This document shows positions 49,311 through 57,338 of a stretch of DNA of 64,000 nt, one piece after another (positions within the stretch are counted from its first letter, which is position 1; each line of letters starts with the position of its first letter). Location of the stretch: the NCBI RefSeq assembly GCF_009828065.1, contig NZ_WTYK01000007.1, positions 62,001 through 126,000 of the forward strand, read 5' to 3'. The translations under genes and the position numbers were made by a program. This DNA comes from Croceibacterium soli (GTDB lineage: Bacteria > Pseudomonadota > Alphaproteobacteria > Sphingomonadales > Sphingomonadaceae). The notes under the pieces are model-generated. The model did no database searches and was not told the DNA's origin. It worked only from the letters and a program-made list of their open reading frames with translations.

Positions 49311-49491
49311 GCGCTCACGTGGTTCGACAAGCTCACCACGAACGGACTGGTATTCAGAGGGTGCTAGCAAGTTCGTCGACGGCATAGGTCGCGCTCACAT
49401 GGTTCGACAGGCTCACCACGAACGGAGGTGGGATCAAGGGCGAGAGGAACACAGCACACCCGATCCGTTCGTCCTGAGCTTGTCGAAGGAC
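49311..49491. repeat. Direct and inverted repeats after zapE
   Basis: Two near-identical direct copies, GCTCACGTGGTTCGACAAGC (from about 49312) and GCTCACATGGTTCGACAGGC (from about 49393), each run to CTCACCACGAACGG. An inverted relative, CCGTTCGTCCTGAGCTTGTC, starts near 49465. The 257-bp gap between the convergent zapE and crotonase genes is otherwise empty. Confidence 0.8.
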
Positions 49492-49545
49492 GCGGGCGCA
49501 ACGCTCGTGGTTGGACAGGCGACGAACGGACGGTTGGAACGCGCC

Positions 49546-50505
49546 TCAGGCGCTGGCTGCGAGGCGTTCCTGCGCGCGGGTGAGGCGGCTCATGACCTTG
49601 AGGTCTTGCGCGGAAAGCTGGAGCGCCGCGTCGGCCCAAAGCTCGACGATGTCCTTCAGTTCGCTCAGCTCGACGGCCCGCGTCCGCTTCATCGCCTTGC
49701 GCGAGTTGACGAGGCCGAGGTGGCGCCGCTCGGACCGCTTGATGAACTCGCGGCAGGCCTTGAGCCCTTCGCCCGGTTCGACAAGCTGGTGGACGATGCC
49801 GAGCTCGTACATCTGCTCGGCGGTGTAGGTCTCGTTCGAAAGGATCAGCCGGTTGGCCATCGCACTGCCGAGCTTGCGCGAGAGCAGCGCATGCGCGCCC
49901 ATGCCGGGGAACAGGCCGAAGAGAACTTCCGGCAGGCCGAAAGTCGCTCCGCGTTCCGCAATCAGGAAATCGAACGACAGCAGCGCCTCGAACCCGCCGC
50001 CCAGCGCCGCGCCTTCGACGAGGCCGATGGTCAGCATCGGCAGGTCGAGCGAATGCATGTTGCGGTAGAGAATCTCGACGCAGCGGAAGCCGTATTGCGC
50101 CAGGCCCTGCCGATTGCCGGTCTCGATCAGCTTGTGGAACAGCTGCAGGTCACCGCCGAAGCAGAACACGCCCGGTGCGCGGCTGCCGAGCACGAGGTAC
50201 CGCAGCGGCACTTTGTCCGGGCCGAAGCTGCCTGCGATCAGCCGCTGCCAGCTTTCGAAGTCGCGCAGCATCGGCGGGGTGAAGCTCGGACGGCCGACCG
50301 GCGTCATGTAGGTCCACAGCGCCGCGGTGTGGGCTTCGTAGAGTACTTCGAGTTCATCGAGTTCGAACAGGCCGGGATCGATGGCACTATGCAGAGCACT
50401 CTCTTGAAGAAGGTGCTCTTCTCCTTCTCCGAAAGCAAAAGCGGAATCATTTGCTCCGCTTGCTCTGGAGTCAGTATTGTCGATGTGCCCCGCCAACCGG
50501 TCCAT
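49546..50505 (-). CDS. RpfF-like crotonase (putative DSF-family signal synthase)
   Basis: The product is 319 aa. The crotonase fold has sequence close to RpfF, which makes cis-2-unsaturated fatty acid signals (DSF) from acyl-ACP: FCFGGDLQLFHKLIETG (115-131), then EGAALGGGFEALLSFDFLIA and GLPEVLFGLFPGMGAHALLS. The two Glu residues needed for RpfF activity are present (E173 in GGFEA, E193 in LPEVLF), with the same 20-residue spacing as Glu141/Glu161 in Xanthomonas RpfF. An N-terminal extension of about 50 aa is Ala/Ser/Asp-rich. ATG 50505 has GGGGA upstream. It has its own candidate promoter, 171 bp after the XrtA amidotransferase gene. A plain enoyl-CoA hydratase is the alternative. No rpfC or rpfG sensor is visible. 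Confidence 0.8.
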   Translation of the reverse strand: MDRLAGHIDNTDSRASGANDSAFAFGEGEEHLLQESALHSAIDPGLFELDELEVLYEAHTAALWTYMTPVGRPSFTPPMLRDFESWQRLIAGSFGPDKVPLRYLVLGSRAPGVFCFGGDLQLFHKLIETGNRQGLAQYGFRCVEILYRNMHSLDLPMLTIGLVEGAALGGGFEALLSFDFLIAERGATFGLPEVLFGLFPGMGAHALLSRKLGSAMANRLILSNETYTAEQMYELGIVHQLVEPGEGLKACREFIKRSERRHLGLVNSRKAMKRTRAVELSELKDIVELWADAALQLSAQDLKVMSRLTRAQERLAASA

Positions 50506-50562
50506 GGTTTCCCCGCTTGCAACCCTGCGCCCACCGTTTGCGTGTTTTCGCGCCCTTTCAGG

Positions 50563-50592
50563 AATCTACGCTGGCTACATCCGATCTGGCAA
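50563..50592 (-). promoter_or_regulatory. Candidate sigma-70 promoter of the RpfF-like gene
   Basis: On the minus strand TTGCCA (50587-50592) and TAGATT (50563-50568) are separated by 18 nt, giving a leader of about 50 nt. The -35 matches 5 of 6 and the -10 4 of 6 of the consensus. It sits in the only sizeable gap on this side of the XrtA unit. Confidence 0.45.
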
Positions 50593-50606
50593 CGGTTTAT
50601 TTACCC

Positions 50607-50650
50607 TGGTCTGTCGCTGAACTTCACAGGTGCCGGATTGGGACAGACCA
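50607..50650. promoter_or_regulatory. Dyad upstream of the RpfF-like promoter, possible operator
   Basis: TGGTCTGTC (50607-50615) and GACAGACCA (50642-50650) are a perfect 9-bp inverted repeat with a 26-bp spacer. The spacer contains the small palindrome GAACTTC. It lies just upstream of the candidate -35 box, where an activator would bind. It could instead be a terminator-like hairpin of the upstream amidotransferase gene. Confidence 0.4.
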
Positions 50651-50676
50651 TCCCGCTGATTACAGACGCTTTGCCC

Positions 50677-52575
50677 TCAGGATGCGACACCCAGATGACG
50701 CAGCGAACGATCGAGCATCAGCATCTGCCAGAGCAGGCGCGAGTGATCCGAACGGCCGGAGATGTGCGCTTCGGCGACGGCCGACATGCGCGCGGCGTCG
50801 AACCAGCCCGTGCGAGCCAGCGCCGCGCTGGTCGAGATCGCCCGCGCCTCTGCCGCGAGGGGACCGCGCAGCCACTGGGCGATGGGCGTGACGAAGCCTT
50901 GCTTCGGCCGGTAGAGGATGTGCGCGGGAAGATAGCGGCGCATCGCCTTCTTCAGCAGGTGCTTGCCCTGCAGCCCACGCACGCGCAGCCCTTCGGGCAG
51001 GCCGGCGGCGAACTCCACAAGCCGATGGTCGAGCAGCGGCTCGCGCGCCTCCAGGCCGACTGCCATGCTCGTGCGGTCGACTTTGGTAAGGATGTCGCCG
51101 GGCAGCCAGAACTTGAGATCGGCGTATTGCGCCCGGTCGAGACTGCTGCGTGCAGGGGCGCCCGCCATAAGGGCGACGAGCCGGTCCTCCGCGCGGTAGT
51201 CGCCGATCTCGCGGCGGAAGCCGGGTGCATAGAGCGAGCGGCGCAGGTCCGTCGGCGTAACGGACAGCGCATTCGCGTAACCCTCCTCCCCACTCCCCGC
51301 AAGCGAGAGCAGCGTCGTCTTCAGGCGCAGCGGACGCGGCGCCCAGTCCGCCTTCGGGTAGACCGATCCGATGCGGCCCAGCACGCCTTCGCGGAATGTC
51401 CGCGGCAGCAGCAGCCGTGCCTGCTCCTCATGCGCATGGAACACATGCCGCCGATAACCGGCGAGCGCCTCGTCCGCCCCGTCGCCCGACAGCGCGACGG
51501 TCACCGTCTCGCGTGCCAGCTGGCACACGCGCCAGGTCGGCAGGGCCGAGGCATCGGCGAAAGGCTCGTCGAACATCGCGGCCAGGGTGCCGATCTCGCC
51601 GAACTGATCGGAACTGACGGTGCGCGCCCGGTGATCTGTCGCGAACAGTTGCGCGACTTGGTCGGCGTACGACGTCTCGTCGAGCGCCGCGACATCGAAG
51701 CCGATCGAGCAAGTCCTCACCGGATCGCGGCTCGCTTCGGACATGAGGGCGACGACGCTGGAGGAATCGACGCCGCCGGACAAGAACGCGCCCAGCGGCA
51801 CGTCGGCGACTATTCGGCTGGTCACCGCCTCGCGAAGATGGTGCAACAGCTCGGCTTCGAGATCGGCGGTGCGCCCCTTGCGCCGATCGGCAAAGGAGAC
51901 GTCCCACCAGCGCACAGGCGCCGCAGGCGGCGTGTCGTGGCGGAGCAGGCGGTAAGTCCCCGCCGGCAGCTTCTCTACACCTTTGAGGATCGATCGGTGG
52001 TCGGGCACGTAGCCCCAGGCGAGGTAATCCTCGACAGCTAGCGGATCGGCCTCCCGCCGCAGCAGCGGATGGGCCAGCAGGCCCTTCAGCTCGGAGGCGA
52101 AAGCCATGCTCCCGTCGCTGAGCGGAGCCATGAACAGCGGCTTCACCCCAAGCCGATCGCGCGCCAGGAACAGCTCGCGCTTGTGGCGATCGTAAAGCGC
52201 GAAGGCGAACATACCGTGCAGGCGGCCGAGGCACTCCACGCCCCATTGCTGCCAGGCCGCGAGGATCACTTCGGTGTCCCCGTCGGTGCGGAACTGCGCG
52301 CCGAGCCCGGCCAGCTCCCGGCGCAGTTCGCGGTAGTTGTAGATCTCGCCGTTGAACACGATCACCGCGCGCTGGTCGGCCGAGTGCATCGGCTGCGGCG
52401 AACCTTCGAGATCGATGATCGACAGCCGACGGTGCCCCAGTCCGACACCGGGGGCGGTCCACACGCCCGAGCCGTCAGGCCCGCGATGGGCGAGCGCGTT
52501 GCTCATCCGCTCGACCCGCGCCGGATCGACCGGCTTGATCGTGCCGCAATGGAATATTCCCGCGATCCCGCACAT
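50677..52575 (-). CDS. XrtA-associated asparagine-synthase-like amidotransferase
   Basis: The product is 632 aa. It has a class II glutamine amidotransferase domain with nucleophile C2 (MCGIAGIFHC), HRGPDGSGVW and FNGEIYNYRELRREL. A PP-loop synthetase domain follows with PLGAFLSGGVDSSSVVALMS and ALSGDGADEALAGYRRH. It matches the family always found with exosortase A (amidotransferase 1), thought to amidate sugars or a carboxylate during exopolysaccharide synthesis rather than make asparagine. ATG 52575 gives the obligatory N-terminal Cys. It starts 11 bp after xrtA. Confidence 0.94.
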   Translation of the reverse strand: MCGIAGIFHCGTIKPVDPARVERMSNALAHRGPDGSGVWTAPGVGLGHRRLSIIDLEGSPQPMHSADQRAVIVFNGEIYNYRELRRELAGLGAQFRTDGDTEVILAAWQQWGVECLGRLHGMFAFALYDRHKRELFLARDRLGVKPLFMAPLSDGSMAFASELKGLLAHPLLRREADPLAVEDYLAWGYVPDHRSILKGVEKLPAGTYRLLRHDTPPAAPVRWWDVSFADRRKGRTADLEAELLHHLREAVTSRIVADVPLGAFLSGGVDSSSVVALMSEASRDPVRTCSIGFDVAALDETSYADQVAQLFATDHRARTVSSDQFGEIGTLAAMFDEPFADASALPTWRVCQLARETVTVALSGDGADEALAGYRRHVFHAHEEQARLLLPRTFREGVLGRIGSVYPKADWAPRPLRLKTTLLSLAGSGEEGYANALSVTPTDLRRSLYAPGFRREIGDYRAEDRLVALMAGAPARSSLDRAQYADLKFWLPGDILTKVDRTSMAVGLEAREPLLDHRLVEFAAGLPEGLRVRGLQGKHLLKKAMRRYLPAHILYRPKQGFVTPIAQWLRGPLAAEARAISTSAALARTGWFDAARMSAVAEAHISGRSDHSRLLWQMLMLDRSLRHLGVAS

Positions 52576-52586
52576 CGGCTTGCCCG

Positions 52587-54146
52587 TTAGGGCACTCGGA
52601 CCATGCCGTCCATCCACGCACCGAGCGGGCCGGCGGCATCGAGGAAGGTTGTGAGGCTCTCCCGTGCGGAGACGGCCGGGCGTTCCTCGGCAGAGAGGAT
52701 CAGCATGGTCGTGGGCTCTTCCCGCATCGCCAGGCGGCTCGCCATCGTGGCGAGCTTGAGGCGCGAGTTGCTGCCGGTGAGAAGCGCCCCGCTGCGGTAC
52801 CAGGTCAGCGTCAGGCGGCGGACGCGGCCCCCGGCCTGCAGCCATTCGCCGCGCGCACCGGCACTCGCAACTTCCGGCGCAAGCCAGCGCCAGGGCGTGC
52901 CTGGCCTCAGGGCCCCCTCGCCCGAGGCGCCTGCCTCGCGCCCTTCCGCTTGCGCGGCGTAGACGGCGATGAACACGTCGACCTCGCGGCCCGCGCCGTC
53001 GTGGTAGCGGCCGAGCAGGCGGCGATCCGCGCCGGCGGCGCGCGGCTCCCACGGGACCGCGGAAGCCGTGCCGGCCAGCTGCCAACCGGGAACCTCGGGC
53101 AAAGCGATCTGCTGCGGCAATGGCGCGTCGACAGCGCGCGCCGCTACGCCCCAGAGAGCAAACGCCAGGGCAAGCGCTGTAAGAGCGGCCAGCGCCGCCG
53201 TCCCCGAGATGCGGTAGCGCGACAGGCTGGCGAGAACGGCCGAGGAAGCGATCCACCCGGCATCGACGATCGGATCGTCCGGCGCGCGGTCGAAGAACCG
53301 CCAGCCGAGCCCGAGCAGCGCCGCCATGACCAGCGCGAAGAACACCCAGCCATAGAAGATGTGATCGAAACCGGCGGCGAATTCGACGCCTTGCGACTGG
53401 GCGATGTAGATCGTTCCCCAGGCGCGCACGCCGTTGGCCAGGATCGGCAGGGCGATGGCCGCCGCCATGAAGGCGGCACGGCGGGTCCATGAGCGATAGC
53501 AAAGGTGCGCCACCAGCGTGCCGAGGGCGATCATCGCGATGAGGAACTTCACTCCGGAACAGGCCTCGGCCACTTCGAACAGGCCGGCGGGGGTGTCGAT
53601 GAACACGCCGTCGATGGCGGCGGGGACGCCGCTCCAGATGGTGAGCGCGATGGTCAACTTGGCGGTGACCAGTTGCAGCGCCGGCACGAGCTCGTCGCCG
53701 ATGGGGACGAGGAAAAGCATGTAGGCCAGCGGGAACAGCAGCGCAGCCGCCACGCGCAGGCCGAGAAGCGCCACGACCGCGAATTGCAGCGCGAGCACTG
53801 CGCCCAGCTGGGCCGCTACGTTGACCCCCGAGATGTCACCCAGCAGCCACAGGAACAGCGAGCCGGCGACGCCCAGGAGCCCCGGCCACCAGGCTTGCGG
53901 CGTCAGGCCCGCCAGAGCCGGCACTCGCAGCGCCAGCAGCCAGGCGAGGATGGCGGGGACCAGCACGATGTGGTTGTAGGTCGAGCTGTTCCACCACTGG
54001 TCCGCCATATCGGCCCAGTCGCCGGCGGTGAGCAGGAACAGCACCGCCCAGCCGAGCGCCAGGTGCAGCAACGGCATGCGCCAGGCAGCGGGCAGGCGAT
54101 CGAGTGCGCCTGCCAGGCGGGCTGTCGAAGCGATCTCAAGCGGCAT
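52587..54146 (-). CDS. xrtA: Exosortase A fused to EpsI domain
   Basis: The product is 519 aa. It is an inner-membrane cysteine transpeptidase that processes PEP-CTERM proteins. Eight or more membrane helices carry the catalytic triad: Cys in EACSGVKFL (C196), Arg in ANGVRAWGTIY (R241), His in FDHIFYGWVF (H262). After about residue 330 an EpsI domain (periplasmic) follows, starting near VAARAVDAPLPQQIALPEVP. This fusion is the known XrtA architecture. ATG 54146 overlaps the glycosyltransferase stop by 11 bp; a GTG at 54173 is possible. No PEP-CTERM substrate is visible in this window. Confidence 0.95.
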   Translation of the reverse strand: MPLEIASTARLAGALDRLPAAWRMPLLHLALGWAVLFLLTAGDWADMADQWWNSSTYNHIVLVPAILAWLLALRVPALAGLTPQAWWPGLLGVAGSLFLWLLGDISGVNVAAQLGAVLALQFAVVALLGLRVAAALLFPLAYMLFLVPIGDELVPALQLVTAKLTIALTIWSGVPAAIDGVFIDTPAGLFEVAEACSGVKFLIAMIALGTLVAHLCYRSWTRRAAFMAAAIALPILANGVRAWGTIYIAQSQGVEFAAGFDHIFYGWVFFALVMAALLGLGWRFFDRAPDDPIVDAGWIASSAVLASLSRYRISGTAALAALTALALAFALWGVAARAVDAPLPQQIALPEVPGWQLAGTASAVPWEPRAAGADRRLLGRYHDGAGREVDVFIAVYAAQAEGREAGASGEGALRPGTPWRWLAPEVASAGARGEWLQAGGRVRRLTLTWYRSGALLTGSNSRLKLATMASRLAMREEPTTMLILSAEERPAVSARESLTTFLDAAGPLGAWMDGMVRVP

Positions 54147-55374
54147 CGCGATGCCCAGGCCGCTCGGCGCCACGTCCCACCAGGGCGGGGAGCGGCGCCA
54201 GCATCGCCGGCCAGCTCATCCGTTCGACCACGAACCGCCGCGCGGCCGCGCCCATGGCGGAGCCTTGCTCGGGCCGGGACAGGAGCTCCAGCGCGCGCCG
54301 GGCGAAAGCTGCGTCGTCGTCCTCGACCGCCAGGTGCTCGCCGTCGGTGGCGCCGATACCCGCAGCCGCGTCCGGGCTGAGCAGCACCGGCCGGGCCATG
54401 GCCATTGCCTCGAGCACTTTGTTCTGCACCCCGCGTGCGATGGCGAGCGGAGCCACGACGAGGTCGGCGGCGCGCAGGAATGGCTGCACCGCAGGCACTT
54501 CCCCCCAGACGCGCACGCCGCCCTGGCCGTCGAGCGCGCGCAGCTCCGCAGCGGGTGCGCGGCCAACGATGTGGAACTGGGCCTGAGGGTGGTGCCGGCG
54601 CACTGCGGGCAAGATCGATCGCGCCACTCGCCGCGCGGCGGCGACGTTCGGAGGATAGTCCATCTGTCCAGTGAACACGAGATGCGGGCCCGGCGCAGCG
54701 GCAAGTTGCGGATGCGGCGCGGTTTGCGCCGGATCGAAGGCGGAGAAGTCCACGCCGTTGCCTAGCGCGACGACTTTCGCGGCATGGGAGGCATCCACTC
54801 TGGAGCGGAACAGCGCGGCCTCGGCTTCGCTGACCAGCAGCGTGCGGTCGGCGATGCCAGCCAGGCGCGATTCCTCCGCTCGCAGCAGTCGCCCTTCGCG
54901 CGCGTCGACCCAGCGCGTCGGCCAGGCCTTCTCGGCCGCGTAGGCTTCGAACTTGGCGGAATCGACATCGACCAGGTCGACCACGAGCCGCCCGCTCCAC
55001 CCCTGCGGCACGTACTGGCCCATTTGCCCCGAAAAGACGTAGATCGTATCGATCGGACGTTCGCGCAGGAGCCGTTCGACGTAGCCCGCAAGCCCCGCAT
55101 GGCGGAAGGCCGACAAGCTGACCGGTTCACGCCGCAGCAGGCTCTCGATCCCCGCCAGCATCAGCGGCTTCGTGCGGTCGGCCAGGCAGTGGCTCGCCGC
55201 GACGGCGGCGAGCTCGGCCTCATGCGCCCGGTCGGCCCCGCTCTCGGCGAAGCAGGCCACGTGGACCGGGGCCAGGTCCGCCAGCGCCTTCAGGATGTGG
55301 TGCGAGCGGATCTTGTCGCCCCGGTCCGGCGGAAACGGCATGCGGTGGGCGAGGAAGAGGATCTCGCCGCTCAC
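54136..55374 (-). CDS. XrtA-associated glycosyltransferase (group 1)
   Basis: The product is 412 aa with a GT-B fold, GT4-like. The N-terminus ILFLAHRMPFPPDRGDKIRS marks the exosortase A-associated sugar transferase family (stp1). The C-terminal domain shows PHLVFTGQMDYPPNV, FHIVGRAPAAEL and the nucleotide-sugar motif RGVQNKVLEAMAMARPVL, where the retaining Glu lies. GTG 55374 shares GTGA with the FemAB-like stop. It probably adds a sugar to a lipid-linked exopolysaccharide unit at the cytoplasmic face. Confidence 0.93.
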   Translation of the reverse strand: MSGEILFLAHRMPFPPDRGDKIRSHHILKALADLAPVHVACFAESGADRAHEAELAAVAASHCLADRTKPLMLAGIESLLRREPVSLSAFRHAGLAGYVERLLRERPIDTIYVFSGQMGQYVPQGWSGRLVVDLVDVDSAKFEAYAAEKAWPTRWVDAREGRLLRAEESRLAGIADRTLLVSEAEAALFRSRVDASHAAKVVALGNGVDFSAFDPAQTAPHPQLAAAPGPHLVFTGQMDYPPNVAAARRVARSILPAVRRHHPQAQFHIVGRAPAAELRALDGQGGVRVWGEVPAVQPFLRAADLVVAPLAIARGVQNKVLEAMAMARPVLLSPDAAAGIGATDGEHLAVEDDDAAFARRALELLSRPEQGSAMGAAARRFVVERMSWPAMLAPLPALVGRGAERPGHRDAA

Positions 55375-56426
55375 CCCAGCCCCCTGGCGATCGGCGGCCC
55401 GAGCAGGTTGGCGAGCCGCAGCGGCAGCCGCCGCCACAGCGCGATCCGCGCTGCGTGCCTGGCGCTGGTCGGATCGGCATCGCGCGCTTCCGCTCCCGGA
55501 GCGGTCCAGCTGGCATAGCACAGCGGCTCGGGCTCGAAGCCCCAGTTCTTCTTGAACGCCCAGGCACCGCTGCCCGTCTTAGACCGCCCGAAGTCGAAGC
55601 GCGTGCAGCCCCGCCGGCGGGCGTGGAGCATGAGGTCGTAATACATCCGCTCGTTCGCCCGCAGGCGCCGCGCCGCCCAGGTGCCGCCGCCCCAATAGGG
55701 CAGCACAGCGCCGGCGTGGTAGAGCGACAGTACGCTGGCGACCGGCTCCCCATGATGGCGGACCGTCAGGATATCGCCTTCCAGCGCGTCCATCGCGGCA
55801 TCGAACAGGCTGCGCGGGAACACCGGCGTGCCGAGATTGCGCACGCTTTCGGCGTAGACCGCATAGTGGGCGGCCCGATCCGCCGCGCCGGTCCCGACGT
55901 GGACGGTCAGGTCCGCATCGAGCCCCTTGCGCACTTCCGCCCGCTGCTTGCGGGGGATGGCGAGCAGTTGCGCTTCGCCATTCTCCGCCAGCTCCCGCAC
56001 GAAGCCGCAATGGCTGTCGGTCCGGACGCGCCAGTCCGGCGGAGCGACCCCGCCGCGCAGTTCGATCGTAGGACACGCCAGGCGGCGGGCATATTCCTCC
56101 GCCGCCCGGCACAATGCCTCAGCGATGGTGTCTCGCTCCGCCAGCGCCCCGCCCTCGACGGCAAAGCCGCTCGATGCCAGCACGCGCCCGAAGATCGGCG
56201 AATGAACTTCGCTCAGGGGCAGCCAGCCCACGATCGTGCCGCCTTTCTCCGCCAGGAGCCCGCGGGCGCGCTGCCCGGTGCCCCGCTCGACCGCCTGCAG
56301 CCACCTGGGCCGGTGGAACAGGCTGCCGCCGATCTCCGCCACGAAGCCTTCGATCCGCGCGGCCTCGCCGGGCTGGCGCAAGTCCACCGCGCGCACCTGC
56401 TCGCCGATGACGAACGGGGCGTTCAT
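55371..56426 (-). CDS. XrtA-associated FemAB-like (GNAT-fold) protein
   Basis: The product is 351 aa. It has two GNAT-like halves, as in FemABX peptidyltransferases and the exosortase-associated FemAB relative. Typical phrases are SLFHRPRWLQAVERGTGQ, IPRKQRAEVRKGLDADLTVH, LGTPVFPRSLFDAAMDAL and FDFGRSKTGSGAWAFKKNWG. It is thought to modify an exopolysaccharide precursor; the acceptor is unknown. ATG 56426 shares ATGA with the deacetylase stop. Confidence 0.93.
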   Translation of the reverse strand: MNAPFVIGEQVRAVDLRQPGEAARIEGFVAEIGGSLFHRPRWLQAVERGTGQRARGLLAEKGGTIVGWLPLSEVHSPIFGRVLASSGFAVEGGALAERDTIAEALCRAAEEYARRLACPTIELRGGVAPPDWRVRTDSHCGFVRELAENGEAQLLAIPRKQRAEVRKGLDADLTVHVGTGAADRAAHYAVYAESVRNLGTPVFPRSLFDAAMDALEGDILTVRHHGEPVASVLSLYHAGAVLPYWGGGTWAARRLRANERMYYDLMLHARRRGCTRFDFGRSKTGSGAWAFKKNWGFEPEPLCYASWTAPGAEARDADPTSARHAARIALWRRLPLRLANLLGPPIARGLG

Positions 56427-57328
56427 GCCGCCGCTTCGCCGTCGATCCGCGCAGCCTCGCTGGCCGCGAGCAGGTCCATCCGCCCCCAGGCGAACTCGCG
56501 GACCAGTTGGCGCAGCTTGCCGGCCATCCTGTCGAGATTGGTGTAGTGCCGCAGCCGCGACCGCAGCGGCGCGCCCGCCACGCGCGGCTGACCGGGGTCG
56601 ATCTCCCAGGGGTGGAAGTAGAATATCGCCGGCCGCCCCTCGCGGCAGTTGACCTGGCGGATCGCCCAGCGGGAAAAGCCGTAGGGAATCACGCGGAAGA
56701 ACCCGCCGCCGCCTGCTGCGAGGCGCTTGCCGGCGAACATTGCGGTCGTCACCGGGATCTCCAGCAGCGGCGATCCCGCGAGGGGCCTGAAGGCGAAGCG
56801 CGGCGCCTCGGCCCAGCCGTAGTGATCGTGGGCGACCGGGGCCACGCTGGACGAATAGGCATAACCCTGCTCCGCCAGAACCTCGAACGCCCAGGGCGTA
56901 CGCTGGTCGATCGAGAAGCTCGGCGCGCGGTAGCCGGTCACCCGCACGCCGGCGGCGTCCTCCAGCACCTGGCGGGCGCGGGAGATGTCGGCAGCGAACG
57001 TCTCGCGGTCCATCCGGAACACGCGGCCGTGATCCCACCCGTGGCTGGCGAGTTCATGGCCGCGGAGCACGATCTCGCGCATCAGCCCGCCGTGGCGCTG
57101 GGCCACCCACCCGAGTGCGAAGAAGGTCGCCTTGGCTTCGGCGGCGTCGAACATGTCCAGGATCTGGCGGACGTTGCGGTCGACCCGGTCGGTCAGCGAG
57201 CCCCAGTCGTCGCGCTCGATCACGCCTTCGAAGGCGCCGACCTGGAACCAGTCCTCGACGTCGACCGACAGCCCGTTGACGATCGCGCCACCGGCCTCGG
57301 CCTGGGAAATGGGGGTGGCGGCGTTCAC
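56423..57328 (-). CDS. XrtA-associated polysaccharide deacetylase
   Basis: The product is 301 aa. This NodB-family domain is of the DUF3473 exosortase-associated type. The metal/catalytic motifs are NGLSVDVEDWFQ (catalytic Asp pair), ELASHGWDHGRVF (metal His residues) and YRAPSFSIDQRT. The C-terminal DUF3473 part includes IFYFHPWEIDPGQPR. It would remove N-acetyl groups from the exopolysaccharide. No signal peptide is visible, as is usual for this subgroup. It follows the ATPase gene after 10 bp. Confidence 0.95.
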   Translation of the reverse strand: MNAATPISQAEAGGAIVNGLSVDVEDWFQVGAFEGVIERDDWGSLTDRVDRNVRQILDMFDAAEAKATFFALGWVAQRHGGLMREIVLRGHELASHGWDHGRVFRMDRETFAADISRARQVLEDAAGVRVTGYRAPSFSIDQRTPWAFEVLAEQGYAYSSSVAPVAHDHYGWAEAPRFAFRPLAGSPLLEIPVTTAMFAGKRLAAGGGGFFRVIPYGFSRWAIRQVNCREGRPAIFYFHPWEIDPGQPRVAGAPLRSRLRHYTNLDRMAGKLRQLVREFAWGRMDLLAASEAARIDGEAAA

Positions 57329-57338
57329 CGGCGGCTCC

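Noticed and set aside
50677-53502. Apparent 941-residue fusion upstream of the amidotransferase
   Set aside because: The extra part is a shadow of xrtA. Amidotransferases of this class need an N-terminal Cys, which ATG 52575 provides.
55371-57038. Longer reading of the FemAB-like gene
   Set aside because: The N-terminal part is an Arg-rich shadow of the deacetylase gene; ATG 56426 overlaps the deacetylase stop.
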